Below, in pieces: positions 23,056-32,564 of a stretch of 64,000 bases of DNA. Position 1 is the first letter of the stretch, and every line of letters starts with the position of its first letter. The DNA comes from Pseudonocardia halophobica (lineage in GTDB: Bacteria > Actinomycetota > Actinomycetes > Mycobacteriales > Pseudonocardiaceae). The stretch spans positions 1-64,000 of the forward strand of contig NZ_BSFQ01000013.1 in assembly GCF_027922425.1 (NCBI RefSeq). The letters are read 5' to 3'. A program made the position numbers and the translations under genes. The notes under the pieces are model-generated. The model did no database searches and was not told the origin of the DNA. It was given only the letters and a program-made list of their open reading frames with translations.

Positions 23056-24486
23056 ATGAGTGGGTCCGTAGGTGAAGCGGTGAGCACGTCCGATGGGCGG
23101 CGTCTCGAGGCGCTCCTTCGCGACCACGCCGCCGGGCGGTCGGACGGCGCCCGGCGCATCCTCCTCAGGGGCGGGTCCGTGCTGTCGATGGACGAGGCGG
23201 TGGGCGACTTCGCCGTCGGCGACGTGCTCATCGACGGAGACCGGATCGCCGAGGTGGCGCCCTCCGTCCTGGCGCCGGATGCGGTCGTCGTCGACGCGCG
23301 CGACCACATCGTCATGCCCGGCTTCTGCGACCCGCACATCCACGCCTGGGAGGGCGCCCTCGGTCGGATCATCCCGGAGAACGTCCCGCAGGACACCGAG
23401 GACGCGATCGGTGGGGCCCCCCTCTCGGGGCGCAGCTACATGTACGCCGCCCACCGCGCCTTCGCCCCGGCGTGCCGGCCCGAGGACGTCTACGCCGGGA
23501 CCCTGAACACCCTGCTCGCCGCCCTGAACGGTGGGATCACCACGGTCGTCGACAACATGCACAACGCTCGGTCGCCCGAGCACTCGGACGCGGGCGTCGA
23601 GGCCCTGCTCGCGTCGGGCGTACGGGGTGTGCACGCCGTGGGGCGCCCGCGGGCGGGCGCGTGGGCCGAGTCCTTCCCGTCGGACGTGAGGCGGTTGCGC
23701 GACCAGTACTTCGCCGGCGCGGGCGAACTCTGCTCGATGCGCCTGTATGCCCCCGGGTTCGATGATCTCACGGACCTGCTGCCGATCCGGAAAGAGCTCG
23801 ACCTGTGGTTCTCCTTCGACAGCGGAATCGAGAAGCAGGACCTCCGGAAACTGTATTACGACGGTTCTTTCGACGGCCGGGAGGCGATCAACCACGGGAA
23901 TTTCCTGTCGGCGGAGCAGCGGCAGGTCGTGATCGACAACGGGGCGCAGGTGAATGTCTGTCCGCGCATCGAGACACAGTTCCGGTTCGGCCGGGTGCCG
24001 TACAACGAATGGGTCGAGCAGGGCCTGCGGCCGGGCCTGAGCAACGACAACCCGATGACCTTCGCCATCGACATGTTCGCCGAGATGCGCGCGCTCCACC
24101 TGGTGCACCGGGTCGACGCGCACCGCGACGGCAGCGCCTCGCCCACCCTGCGGGAGATCCTCGAGTCCGCGACCCGCAAGGGCGCGGACAACTGCGGCGT
24201 CGGTGATGTCACCGGCTCGCTGACGCCGGGGAAGAAGGCGGACGTCATCCTCGTCGACACCACGGCGCCGCACCTGTTCCCGCGGAACAACGTCCTGGCC
24301 ACCGTCGTGCAGGGCGCCGGCGTGGAGTCCGTCGACACGGTGCTGGTGAACGGACGCGTCGTCAAGTGGCAGGGGCGGCTGCTCGGTGTCGACCTGGCAG
24401 AGGTCCGACGCCGCGTGCAGGCGTCCCACGACCACCTGTTGAGCGCCGTGAACTGGCCCCACGCCGCCGTCGACTTCGACGACTAG
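23056..24486 (+). CDS. amidohydrolase family protein (TRZ/ATZ-type deaminase)
   Basis: This 476-residue composite-domain amidohydrolase has ILLRGGSVLSMDEAVGDF at the start. The metal-binding HxH is in CDPHIHAWEGAL, a later His in INHGNFLSAEQ, Asp in GLSNDNPMTFAIDMFAEMR, and the C-terminal DVTGSLTPGKKADVILVD. The family hydrolyses amino, chloro or amide groups on heterocycles. It is only distantly similar to the amidohydrolase at 325. AGGAACGGGG precedes ATG 23056. It opens a plus-strand run of six catabolic genes reaching 29922. Confidence 0.85.
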   Translation: MSGSVGEAVSTSDGRRLEALLRDHAAGRSDGARRILLRGGSVLSMDEAVGDFAVGDVLIDGDRIAEVAPSVLAPDAVVVDARDHIVMPGFCDPHIHAWEGALGRIIPENVPQDTEDAIGGAPLSGRSYMYAAHRAFAPACRPEDVYAGTLNTLLAALNGGITTVVDNMHNARSPEHSDAGVEALLASGVRGVHAVGRPRAGAWAESFPSDVRRLRDQYFAGAGELCSMRLYAPGFDDLTDLLPIRKELDLWFSFDSGIEKQDLRKLYYDGSFDGREAINHGNFLSAEQRQVVIDNGAQVNVCPRIETQFRFGRVPYNEWVEQGLRPGLSNDNPMTFAIDMFAEMRALHLVHRVDAHRDGSASPTLREILESATRKGADNCGVGDVTGSLTPGKKADVILVDTTAPHLFPRNNVLATVVQGAGVESVDTVLVNGRVVKWQGRLLGVDLAEVRRRVQASHDHLLSAVNWPHAAVDFDD

Positions 24487-24509
24487 CCAGCCCAGCCCGA
24501 CCCCACTCA

Positions 24510-24537
24510 GCGGGCGCCGTCCTTCGATGGCGCCCGC
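24510..24537 (+). terminator. intergenic hairpin (possible attenuator)
   Basis: GCGGGCGCC and GGCGCCCGC form a perfect 9-bp stem with a 10-base loop in the 72-bp gap between the amidohydrolase and the MFS gene. No T-run follows, so partial termination or mRNA processing is as likely as a true terminator. Confidence 0.45.
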
Positions 24538-24558
24538 CTCACAGAGGATGCCCCTGCA

Positions 24559-25922
24559 ATGACGCAACCATCAGCGACCGAGGCCGCACGGCGGGCCAGG
24601 CGGAACATCCGACTGGGCTCGCTGGGCGCCGCCCTCGAGTACTACGACTTCGTCGTCTACCTCTACGTCGCGACCCTGATCGGCCAGGCGTTCTTCCCCG
24701 CGGACCTCTCGCCGACGATGAGGCTGGTGCAGACGCTCGCCATCTACTCGACCGGACTGCTGATCCGGCCGGTCGCCGGGATCCTCATTGCGCGGGTCGC
24801 CGACCGGGTGGGGCGAAAGCAGCTGTTCATGCTGACGGTCGTGGTCATGGCGGTGGCCACGCTGGGCATCGGCCTCCTGCCGACCTACGAGCAGGTGGGC
24901 TGGCCCGCGCCGGTCCTCCTGTTGTTGCTGCGGGTGGCGCAGGGCTGCGCGGTCGGTGGGGAGATCCCCGCGGCCGCGGTCTTCGTCACCGAGCACGCCC
25001 GGCCGGACGGCGTCGCGCGGGCGGGTGCCTTCCAGCAGATGACGGCGTACAGCGGGTTCCTGTTCGGCGCGGGTGCGGCGTTCGTGGCGGGTCTCGTCGC
25101 GACCCACCTGACGCCCGACACGCCGTCGCTCGCCTGGCGCCTGCCCTTCCTCGTGGGCGGCGTGCTCGGCGTCGTGGCGATCTACCTACGGCGCCGGATC
25201 GACGAGACCCCCGCGTTCGTGAACGAGACGGTCGAGCAGGACAACCGCCCGGCGGCACCGGTGCGCGAGGTGCTGCTGCGGCACCGCCCCGCGGTGCTGT
25301 TCGCGGTCCTGGTGGCCGTCGCGTTGACCCTGGTCAACGTCACCTACTTCAACTTCTGGCCCACCTACCTGCAGACCTCCCTCGGCCTCTCCTCGACCTC
25401 GGCGCTGCTTGCGAGCCTGGTCGCGATCGCGGCGGCGATGGCGGCCATGCCGGCGTGGGGGTACCTCGCGGATCGGTACGGCTGGAGCCGGATGCTGCGC
25501 TGGGCCTCCCTGGCCACCGCGGTGACCGCCGTCCTGCTGCTGCTGGTGCTGCCCACGCTGCCCCCGGACTCCGCGCTCGCGATCTGGATCCCGCTGCCGG
25601 CGGCGATGGCGGCGGCCGGGATCCCGGCCGCCGCCCCGGGAATGATCTCGTCGATCTTCCCGACCGAGGTCCGGCAGACGGGCTTCTCGCTGCCGTACAA
25701 CGTCGTCATCGCGGTGCTGGGCGGCTTCCTCAACCTGATCCTGGTGTGGTTGGTCGCCACCGTGGGCCTCGGCGCGCCGATGTACACCGTGCTCGTCGCG
25801 TGCGTCCTCGTCCTGGTCGCCTCGGTGGCCGTCCTACGGATCCGGACCTATCTGGGTCGCGGCGCGCAGCCCGCCGCGCGGTCACGGCCGAGGCCACGCG
25901 CAGCGAGGGACAGCCGTCATGA
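24559..25922 (+). CDS. MFS transporter (MHS-like), reading frame slips near the 3' end
   Basis: A 12-helix proton-coupled transporter: LGSLGAALEYYDFVVYLYVATLIGQAFFP, ARVADRVGRKQLFM, GCAVGGEIPAAAVFVTEHARPDG and WRLPFLVGGVLGVVAIYLRRRIDETPAF are the usual MHS blocks. The frame from ATG 24559 has no stop and would run to 26352, deep into the next gene. In the neighbouring frame the stop TGA at 25920-25922 overlaps the next ATG in the standard ATGA way, and that frame reads AVTAEATRSEGQPS. A one-base slip at about 25850-25885, within the last 25 codons, is the simplest reading. The helices are unaffected. Function is probably uptake of the substrate of this catabolic set. Confidence 0.75.
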
Positions 25923-26851
25923 GGTGGGTGACCTACGAGGCGGAGGCAGGCGTCCGCACCGGCGTGCTCGACGGGGAGTCCGTCCGCGGGCTTGCCGCGG
26001 GGACGACTCTGGAGTCCCTTCTAACGGTCGACGCGCTGGTCGAAGCGGGTGCGGACGCCTGGCGCGCGCCCGCCGAGACCCGCGACCTGGCCGACGTCCG
26101 GTTGCTCGCCCCGCTCCGGCGGCCGCCGTCCGTCCGGGACGGGCTGTGCTTCCTGGATCACCTCCGCGGGTGCTACCGGGCGCTCGGCCGGGACACCGAG
26201 CTGCCCGCGGTGTGGTCGCAGAGGCCCGCCTTCTACTTCGCCAACGCCGATGCGGTCGTCGGCCCGTACGACGACGTGCCGGTCTCGCCGGGATCGTCGA
26301 TGTTCGACCTCGAGCTGGAGGTTGGGGTGGTGATCGGGCGCGGCGGACGTGACCTGCATCCGGAGCGCGCCGAGGAGCACATCGCGGGTTTCACCCTGTA
26401 CAACGACTGGACCGCGCGCGACCACCAGGTCGTGGACATGGCGCAGGGCATCGGGATGGCCAAGAGCAAGGACGGGGCCATCACGCTGGGCCCGGCACTC
26501 GTCACCGCCGACGAGCTCGAGCCGCTTCGCCGCGACGGGCGGCTCGAGCTGACGGCGTCGGTCAACGGTGTCGAGCTGACCCGCGGATCCCTGGGCCAGA
26601 TGGACTGGACGTTCGGCGAGCTCCTCGCCTACGTCTCGCGCGGTGCGGACCTCACACCGGGGGCGGTGATCGGGTCGGGGACCGTTCCCGGCGGTTGTCT
26701 GCTGGAGCACGTCGACACCCCGGACCTGGGGGACTTCGCGCGCTGGCTGCGCCCGGGCGACGTGGTGAGCCTGGCCGGGACGGGGCTGGGGGAGACCCGG
26801 CAGGCCGTGCTCCCGGCCACCGAGGTGGTCCCGCTCCGTGCGGCGGCTTGA
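25919..26851 (+). CDS. fumarylacetoacetate hydrolase family protein
   Basis: This 310-residue FAH-fold enzyme has FDLELEVGVVIGRGGRDL, carrying the metal-binding E-x-E of the family, FTLYNDWTARDHQ, and GSGTVPGGCLLEH near the C-terminus. Family members hydrolyse or decarboxylate ring-cleavage products (fumarylacetoacetate, acylpyruvates, 2-oxohepta-3-ene-dioate). The ATG shares bases with the MFS stop, and the gene is followed 10 bp later by the cupin gene. It probably acts late in an aromatic-type pathway. Confidence 0.87.
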   Translation: MRWVTYEAEAGVRTGVLDGESVRGLAAGTTLESLLTVDALVEAGADAWRAPAETRDLADVRLLAPLRRPPSVRDGLCFLDHLRGCYRALGRDTELPAVWSQRPAFYFANADAVVGPYDDVPVSPGSSMFDLELEVGVVIGRGGRDLHPERAEEHIAGFTLYNDWTARDHQVVDMAQGIGMAKSKDGAITLGPALVTADELEPLRRDGRLELTASVNGVELTRGSLGQMDWTFGELLAYVSRGADLTPGAVIGSGTVPGGCLLEHVDTPDLGDFARWLRPGDVVSLAGTGLGETRQAVLPATEVVPLRAAA

Positions 26852-26861
26852 GGAGGGGGAC

Positions 26862-27395
26862 ATGAGCTTCCGGTTCCGGCGAGTGGTCACGGGACACGCC
26901 GCGGACGGCACGGCGGTCGTCCGGTCGGACGAGATCGTCACCTCGCAGCCGCGGCTGCGGGGGTACGAGGCGCGGGTCGTCTGGTGCACCGGGCAGATCC
27001 CGGCCGACAACGACGAGGAGCACTTCGACGACGGCGCACCCGGGCCGAAGGGCTCGCGCGTGCTGTTCCGGATCGCGGAGTTCGACCCGGCCGAGGCCGA
27101 GCACACCAACATGCACCGCACCGAGACCCAGGACGTCGCCGTCGTGCTCTCCGGTCGGCTCGACATGGTCCTGGACAGCGGCGAGGTCGTGGACCAGCTC
27201 ACCGCGGGCGATGTCCTCGTCCAGCGCGGCACCATGCACTCCTGGGTCGCCCGCGGCGACGAGCCGGTCCGGGTGCTGTTCGTGCTGGTCGACGCGCTGC
27301 CCGTGAGGATCGGCGACCTCGTCCTAGGCGACGACCTCACGGCGCTCGGCGGCCGGATCTCGCCCATGCCGCAGAGCTCGGACTCGCCCGCGTGA
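26862..27395 (+). CDS. cupin domain protein
   Basis: This 177-residue single-cupin protein has a conserved motif 1 region HTNMHRTETQDVAVVLSGRLDMVLD and motif 2 GDVLVQRGTMHSWVARGD. These carry the His/Glu/His residues that would bind one metal. Small cupins in degradation operons act as dioxygenases, isomerases or hydratases. GAGGAGGGG lies just ahead of ATG 26862, which is preferred over ATG 26838. Its stop overlaps the GTG start of the next gene (GTGA). Confidence 0.85.
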   Translation: MSFRFRRVVTGHAADGTAVVRSDEIVTSQPRLRGYEARVVWCTGQIPADNDEEHFDDGAPGPKGSRVLFRIAEFDPAEAEHTNMHRTETQDVAVVLSGRLDMVLDSGEVVDQLTAGDVLVQRGTMHSWVARGDEPVRVLFVLVDALPVRIGDLVLGDDLTALGGRISPMPQSSDSPA

Positions 27396-28342
27396 GTGGC
27401 CCGCCCTACACGGCGGTGGACGTGCACGCCCACCACCTAGGACCCGGGCTCCCGGAGCTCCCCGAGGTGCCGCGGCTCGTCGTGAACGGCGGGGCCGCGC
27501 GGATCGTCGACGGCCGGGGCGGCGCCCGGCCCGCCCCGACCGCGCTGTGGGACGTGCCCACCCGGCTGGGCGAGATGGACCGGGTGGGCCTGTCCCACCA
27601 GGTGATCTCGCCGGTACCGGAGGTCATGGAGCGGGCGTGGACGGCCGACCCCGCCTACGCGCGCGCGGTGAACGACCAGATCGCGCAGGCGTGCCGCGAG
27701 TCCGGCGGCCGCCTGCTCGGGCTCGGCTGTCTGCACCGCGCCGACCCGCGGGTCGAGCTCGAGCGCTGTCTGGCCCTCGGTCTGCGCGGGGTGGAGACCG
27801 GCACCCGGCTGGCCGGCCACGAGCTCGATGCGGAGCGGACGGCCGGGCTCTGGGCGGCGTGCGCGGACGCGGGCGCCGCGGTCCTCGTCCATCCGGTGGG
27901 GCGCGGACACGGGGTACTGTGTCGCACCGGGGTGCCGCTCGAGATCGGGCTCGGTATGCCCACCGACGCAGCGGCGCCGGCGTTCGCCCTGGTCGCCGGG
28001 GGTGTCCTCGACCGCCATTCGGACATCCGGGTGGCCCTCACCCACGGCGGCGGCGCGTTCCCCTGGGTCGAACCGCGGCTGCGGTCGGCGGCGGGTGGCG
28101 ACGAGCGCTGGGACGCTGCGGTCCGGCGGCTCTTCGTGGACACCCTGGTCCAGGACCCGGCACTGCTGCCGGTGCTCGCGCACCGATTCGGGGCGGACCG
28201 GCTGCTGGTGGGCTCCGACAGCCCCTTCATGCCCGATTACCTCCTCGACGCGGTGCGCAGCGTCGACGCCCTGCCGGACGGGTCCCGCAGGGCCGCGCAG
28301 GTGGACAACGCCCTCGACTTCCTGGGCCTGCGTCCCCGGTGA
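27392..28342 (+). CDS. amidohydrolase-2 family protein (ACMSD-like decarboxylase/hydrolase)
   Basis: This 316-residue TIM barrel of the amidohydrolase-2 group includes aminocarboxymuconate-semialdehyde decarboxylase and other non-oxidative decarboxylases. Visible metal positions are DVHAHHLGPG at the start, VLVHPVG with its His near residue 168, ALTHGGGAFPW, and LLVGSDSPFM for the terminal Asp. The start is GTG 27392, coupled to the cupin gene. With the FAH-fold and cupin proteins it suggests processing of an aromatic ring-cleavage product. Confidence 0.85.
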   Translation: MSGPPYTAVDVHAHHLGPGLPELPEVPRLVVNGGAARIVDGRGGARPAPTALWDVPTRLGEMDRVGLSHQVISPVPEVMERAWTADPAYARAVNDQIAQACRESGGRLLGLGCLHRADPRVELERCLALGLRGVETGTRLAGHELDAERTAGLWAACADAGAAVLVHPVGRGHGVLCRTGVPLEIGLGMPTDAAAPAFALVAGGVLDRHSDIRVALTHGGGAFPWVEPRLRSAAGGDERWDAAVRRLFVDTLVQDPALLPVLAHRFGADRLLVGSDSPFMPDYLLDAVRSVDALPDGSRRAAQVDNALDFLGLRPR

Positions 28343-28383
28343 GGGGACCGGCGCCCGTCATCACCGACCTCAGGAGGACCTCC

Positions 28384-29922
28384 GTGCCCGACATCGACGA
28401 CACCGTCGCGCGATGGCTGACCGAGTACGACTCGCCCGGCGCGAACGTCGCCACGCTGCTCTGCGACCGCCACGACCCGGACGGCATCGCGTTCCGGTTC
28501 GTGGACGAGGATCTGGCCGGGTCCACGATGACCTACGGCGAGCTGGCCGACGGGTCCCGGCGACTGGCCACCGCCCTCGCGGAGCGTGGAGTGGCGCGCG
28601 GGGAGCGGGTGGCCGTCCTCCTGTCGAAGCGCCCGGAGCTGGTCCTCACCCTCATGGCTCTGTGGCGGCTCGGTGCGGTGCACGTACCGCTCTTCACGGC
28701 CTTCGCCGACGGGGCGATCCGAGTACGAGTGGAGAGCGCCGGGGTGCGGCTGGTCGTGACCGAGCCCGAGCAGCGGCCGAAGCTCGCCGCGCTCGACGGC
28801 GTGGACGTGCTCGAGACCGGAGCCGGGTTCGACCGGCTCGTCGCCACGAGCGCGCCGGCGGCCACGTCGGAGACCGTCGGTGGCGACGGCGCCTTCCTAG
28901 AGCTGTACACGAGCGGGACGACCGGGAAGCCGAAGGGCGTCGTCGTCCCGGTCCGGGCGCTGGTGGCCTTCCACAGCTACCTGCACTACGGGCTCGACGT
29001 GCGGCCCGAAGACGTGCTGTGGAACGCCGCCGACCCGGGCTGGGCCTACGGGCTCTACTATGGCGTCGTCGCGCCGCTGGTGGGCGGTCGCGCCAACATC
29101 CTGGCCCGCGGCGCGTTCACCCCGGAGACGACGGCGACGGTAATGAGGCGCTTCGGCGTCACCTCCTTCGCCGGCGCCCCGACCATGTACCGGGCGATGA
29201 GCAGGTCGGGGTCGACCGAGCCGATCCCGCTGCGGCGCGCTTCCTCGGCGGGCGAACCGCTCACCCCGGACGTGGTGGAGTGGGGGCGGGCGACCTTCGG
29301 TGTGCCGATCGGGGACCACTACGGCCAGACCGAGCTCGGCATGGCTATCGGCAACCACTGGCACGAGGACGTGGCGCGACCGATCCGGGCCGGCTCGATG
29401 GGCCATCCGCTACCCGGGTACGTGGCTGGCACTTTGGACGGCCAGATCGCGATCGAGGCCGCCGCCAGCCCGGCGTTCTGGTTCCGCGGCTACGAGGGCG
29501 AGCCCGAGAAGACCGCCGAGCGCTTCGCCCGAGGCGGGCGGTGGTACCTCACCGGGGACACCGGCCGGGTGGACGACGAGGGCTACTTCACCTTCACCGC
29601 CCGCGACGACGACGTCATCCTGGCCTCGGGGTACCGGATCGGCCCGTTCGACGTCGAGAGCGTGCTCAGCGCCCACCCCGCCGTGACCGACGTCGCGGTG
29701 GTGGGCAGGCCGGACCCGGAGGGGGTCAGGGGAGAGGTCGTCGAGGCCTTCGTCGTGACGAGCGCGCCACCCGCTGGGCGGCAGGCGCTCGCCCGCGAGC
29801 TGCAGGACCTGGTCCGCGACACGTACTCACGCCACGCGTACCCGCGTGCCGTGCATTTCGTGGACACGCTGCCCAAGACCCCGAGCGGAAAGATCCAGCG
29901 GTTCCTCCTCCGCCAGGGGTGA
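28384..29922 (+). CDS. AMP-dependent acyl-CoA synthetase (benzoate/acetate-CoA ligase type)
   Basis: This 512-residue ANL enzyme has LYTSGTTGKPKGVVVP, DPGWAYGLYYGVVAPL, GDHYGQTELGMAIGNHW, WYLTGDTGRVDDEGYFTFTARDDDVILASGYRIGPFDVESVLSAHP and the terminal PKTPSGKIQRFLL lysine. The AGGAGG six bases before GTG 28384 decides the start over GTG 28339. It activates an aryl or short-chain acid to CoA. It is the last gene of the 23056-29922 run, and the LysR gene follows on the opposite strand. Confidence 0.87.
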   Translation: MPDIDDTVARWLTEYDSPGANVATLLCDRHDPDGIAFRFVDEDLAGSTMTYGELADGSRRLATALAERGVARGERVAVLLSKRPELVLTLMALWRLGAVHVPLFTAFADGAIRVRVESAGVRLVVTEPEQRPKLAALDGVDVLETGAGFDRLVATSAPAATSETVGGDGAFLELYTSGTTGKPKGVVVPVRALVAFHSYLHYGLDVRPEDVLWNAADPGWAYGLYYGVVAPLVGGRANILARGAFTPETTATVMRRFGVTSFAGAPTMYRAMSRSGSTEPIPLRRASSAGEPLTPDVVEWGRATFGVPIGDHYGQTELGMAIGNHWHEDVARPIRAGSMGHPLPGYVAGTLDGQIAIEAAASPAFWFRGYEGEPEKTAERFARGGRWYLTGDTGRVDDEGYFTFTARDDDVILASGYRIGPFDVESVLSAHPAVTDVAVVGRPDPEGVRGEVVEAFVVTSAPPAGRQALARELQDLVRDTYSRHAYPRAVHFVDTLPKTPSGKIQRFLLRQG

Positions 29923-29972
29923 GCGGCCACCCGACATCCTCGGCGGAAACGGTGGACCGATGCGCGTCGGGC

Positions 29973-30869
29973 TCACCGTCCGGTGAGCTCCGCCATTCGA
30001 GCCCGGGCTATCGCGGTGACGGCCTCGGCCGCGGCGGACGGGCCCCGCCCGGCCCGGGTGACGGCGGCGACGTGGCGGCGCAGCGGCGGCTCGAAGCTCA
30101 ACGCCTTGAGCTCGCCGCTCGCAACGGCGTCCTGGACGTACGACGCCGGGAGCGCCGAGACGTACTCGCCACGCAGGACGAGTCGCTCGACCAGGTGGAT
30201 GGAGTCGATCTCGATCCCGAGGTCGTCCGGTGCCGCCGCGAGATCCATGCGACGCCACAGGTCGCGGTAACCCGGTGTCAGGGCCAGGGGAAGCCCGCGT
30301 AGGGCGGCGGGCTCCACCGGTCCCTTGTGGAGGGGTCGCAGCAGCTCGGGGGTGCCCACCAGCACGACCTCGTCGGCCCCCAGGTCGGTGTAGCGCAGGC
30401 GCGGGTTCTCGTCGTGCGGCGGCCAGCGGGAGAACAGGCCGACGTCGAGGCGCCCGGCCTCGAGCCGTTCCATCAGGAACATCGGCGGCGCCTCGACGAT
30501 GTGCAGGCCCATCTTCGGGTGCGCCGCCCCGAGCGCGGTGCGGAGCTGGTCGGAGAGGACCGGCGCCAAGGACGGCGCGAGGCCGACGGTCACCGTGCCG
30601 ACGAGCTCGGTGGCGGCGGCCCGGACCGCTTGGGGGACCCCGGCGACCAGGTCCAGCAGGATCTCGCTCAGCTCGTCCAACCGTGCGCCCGCCGCCGTCG
30701 GGCGCACGCCTTCCGCATCACGGATGAGCAGCTGCACACCGAGCTCGTGCTCCAGCGCCTGGATCTGCTTGCTCAGCGCGGGCTGGCTCACGTGCAGTAC
30801 TCGAGCAGCTCGACTGAAGCTGCCCTCGCGGGCGATGGCCGCGAAGTACTCGAACTGCCTGATCTCCAC
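29973..30869 (-). CDS. LysR family transcriptional regulator
   Basis: This 298-residue LTTR has the N-terminal winged helix MEIRQFEYFAAIAREGSFSRAARVLHVSQPALSKQIQALEHELGVQLLIRD and a periplasmic-binding-like effector domain from about residue 90 (VGTVTVGLAPSLAPVL). The GTG start at 30869 is fixed by the conserved IRQF beginning. It converges on the catabolic operon 23056-29922 rather than diverging from it, so its target is uncertain. Confidence 0.88.
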   Translation of the reverse strand: MEIRQFEYFAAIAREGSFSRAARVLHVSQPALSKQIQALEHELGVQLLIRDAEGVRPTAAGARLDELSEILLDLVAGVPQAVRAAATELVGTVTVGLAPSLAPVLSDQLRTALGAAHPKMGLHIVEAPPMFLMERLEAGRLDVGLFSRWPPHDENPRLRYTDLGADEVVLVGTPELLRPLHKGPVEPAALRGLPLALTPGYRDLWRRMDLAAAPDDLGIEIDSIHLVERLVLRGEYVSALPASYVQDAVASGELKALSFEPPLRRHVAAVTRAGRGPSAAAEAVTAIARARMAELTGR

Positions 30870-31021
30870 CTCGTCACCCGCTCTCCGCTCGCACCTGGGC
30901 CTCCTCGGCCCGGTCGCGGAGCGGCGCACCGTGCAGTTGTGGTCCCGGCCCTGGGACAACTTACGACGCCTGGCCGGTACCGACCACGGCGCCGGGGTGG
31001 TGGACGAGCAGAGCCGGTGGC

Positions 31022-31915
31022 TCAGTCGGTGTAGGCGCCGTCGGCGATGTCCTGGAGCAGGGTGGGGCCGGACGGTTCCCACCCGTAGTGCTCCCGGGTG
31101 GCCGCGGTCGAGGCGGCGACGCCGAGGGCGTAGAAGGTCGCGAGTGCCCCGAACTTCTCCTGCGCGGCTTCGGGGGCCAACGAGGCGACGGGGAGGTCCA
31201 ACTTGCGACCGACGGCCTCGGCGATGTCGCGGAAGGCGACGTGCTCGGCAGCACCGTGCAGCACGGCGCCCGCTCGGGGCCGCTCGATGGAGAGCCGGTA
31301 GAGCGTCGCCGCGTCCGCTCGGCTGATCGCGGGCCACCGGTTCGACCCGTCCCCGATGTAGAAGGCCGTACCGAGCTGCCGGGCGATGGCGACGTAGCTG
31401 GTGATGAAGCCCCAGTCCCCGACACCGTGCACGGTGGGGGCGAGTCGGACGACCGAGGTGTAGACGCCCCGCTCCCGCGCCCACTCCTTGGCGAGGAGCT
31501 CGGCACGGAACCGCGGTGGCAACCCCTCGTGTGCCTCGTGCAGGTCCTCCTCGGTGGCTTCACGACCGACCGGCAGGCCGAGCAAACCGGAGGCGATCAC
31601 CACCGGCCGGTCCGACCCGGCGAGCTCCTCGGCGAAGGCGGTGAGGGCATCCCGGTCGGCGCGCCCAGCCTGCTCCATCTGTGAGAAGTCGTGGTTGTAG
31701 GCGAGGTGCAGCACCGCGTCGGTCTTGCGGGCGCCCTCGCGCAGCAGGTCGAGGTCGCGCATGTCGCCACGCAGCACTTCCGCTCGGTGGGTCTCGAGCG
31801 TGGCCGCTGCGCTGTCGGACCGCGCCAGGCCCAGGACCTGGTGGCCGGCATTGATCAATTCCGGGACGACGGCCGAGCCGATCCAGCCTGAGGCGCCGGT
31901 GACGAATACGCGCAC
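31022..31915 (-). CDS. NAD-dependent epimerase/dehydratase family protein (extended/atypical SDR)
   Basis: This 297-residue Rossmann-fold protein has MRVFVTGASGWIGSAVVPELINAGHQVLGLARSD (GxxGxxG dinucleotide site), then AVLHLAYNHDF and later PAISRADAATLYRLSIERPRAGAVLHGA. The usual YxxxK is not obvious; a lysine occurs in LLAKEWARERG. Similar proteins are often annotated as SDR epimerases or isoflavone-reductase-like. AAGGAG precedes GTG 31915. It stands alone, with a 317-bp regulatory region between it and the broken SDR. Confidence 0.82.
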   Translation of the reverse strand: MRVFVTGASGWIGSAVVPELINAGHQVLGLARSDSAAATLETHRAEVLRGDMRDLDLLREGARKTDAVLHLAYNHDFSQMEQAGRADRDALTAFAEELAGSDRPVVIASGLLGLPVGREATEEDLHEAHEGLPPRFRAELLAKEWARERGVYTSVVRLAPTVHGVGDWGFITSYVAIARQLGTAFYIGDGSNRWPAISRADAATLYRLSIERPRAGAVLHGAAEHVAFRDIAEAVGRKLDLPVASLAPEAAQEKFGALATFYALGVAASTAATREHYGWEPSGPTLLQDIADGAYTD

Positions 31916-32232
31916 GGTTGCACTCCTTCATCGAAGAATGGGTGAGCCTCGATCACGACGTGAGGGCATCGGCGAAGATACGTCAGGGATCCGGTGTGCA
32001 GTGGCCTCGCGGCCATTCCGACCTGTCATGGGCGCTATCGCCAGGCGATATTGGCTGTGGCTCCGATCACGGCGTTACCGTCCGACGGTCGGAGAGACTC
32101 TCACTTCCGAGACGAGGTCGATCCATCCGCCGCGCCCGGAGACGAAGCGCCGCGATCGGCACACCGCGTCGGCGATCCACGCGGCGACTGCGCCCCGGCG
32201 GACCGGCATACCACCAATGAGGAAGGACACCG
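31916..32232. promoter_or_regulatory. divergent intergenic region with two palindromes
   Basis: TATCGCCAGGCGATA (32036-32050) is a 7+1+7 perfect inverted repeat, and ACCGTCCGACGGT (32077-32089) is a 6+1+6 one, 26 bp apart. Both look like operators for a divergent promoter serving the epimerase and the SDR remnant. No regulator gene adjoins them. Confidence 0.45.
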
Positions 32233-32540
32233 ATGTCCGTACTGCGGGGACTCGAAGGCAGGAACGCGCTCGTCACGGGCGGGGCGAAAGGGCAGGGCCT
32301 CAGCCACGTGCTCGCGCTGGCCGAGGGCCGGCTGCAGCATCGCCGTACTCGATGTGACCGAACCGGTCGAGGAGGCCTACGCATTTGCCACCCCGGAGAT
32401 GATGGAGGCGACCGTCGCCGGGGTCGAGGAGCGCGGCGTCCGGTGCATCGGTCTGCCGTGTGACGTGCGGGACGAGGCCCAGATCGAGGCGGCGGTCGGT
32501 AAGGCGCTCGACTTCTTCGACGGCCGGATTGACTGCGGTG
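32233..32540 (+). pseudogene. short-chain dehydrogenase, frameshifted and truncated
   Basis: The start is sound: GAGGAAGGA precedes ATG 32233, and MSVLRGLEGRNALVTGGAKGQGLSHVLALAEG is an SDR N-terminus (mycofactocin-type SDRs begin this way). At about 32325 the frame slips, and SIAVLDVTEPVEEAYAFATPEMMEATVAGVEERGVRCIGLPCDVRDEAQIEAAVGKALDFFDGRID continues one frame over. After that the SDR simply ends, losing the NAG, YxxxK and C-terminal parts, and permease sequence follows. It cannot be functional as given. Confidence 0.75.
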
Positions 32541-32564
32541 GAGGCGCTCGAGCATGCGATGTAG

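Noticed and set aside
24559..26352. A 597-residue MFS fusion extending into the FAH-fold gene
   Set aside because: The last 140 or so residues are out-of-frame translation of the next gene, which has its own start overlap; a frameshift is the simpler reading.
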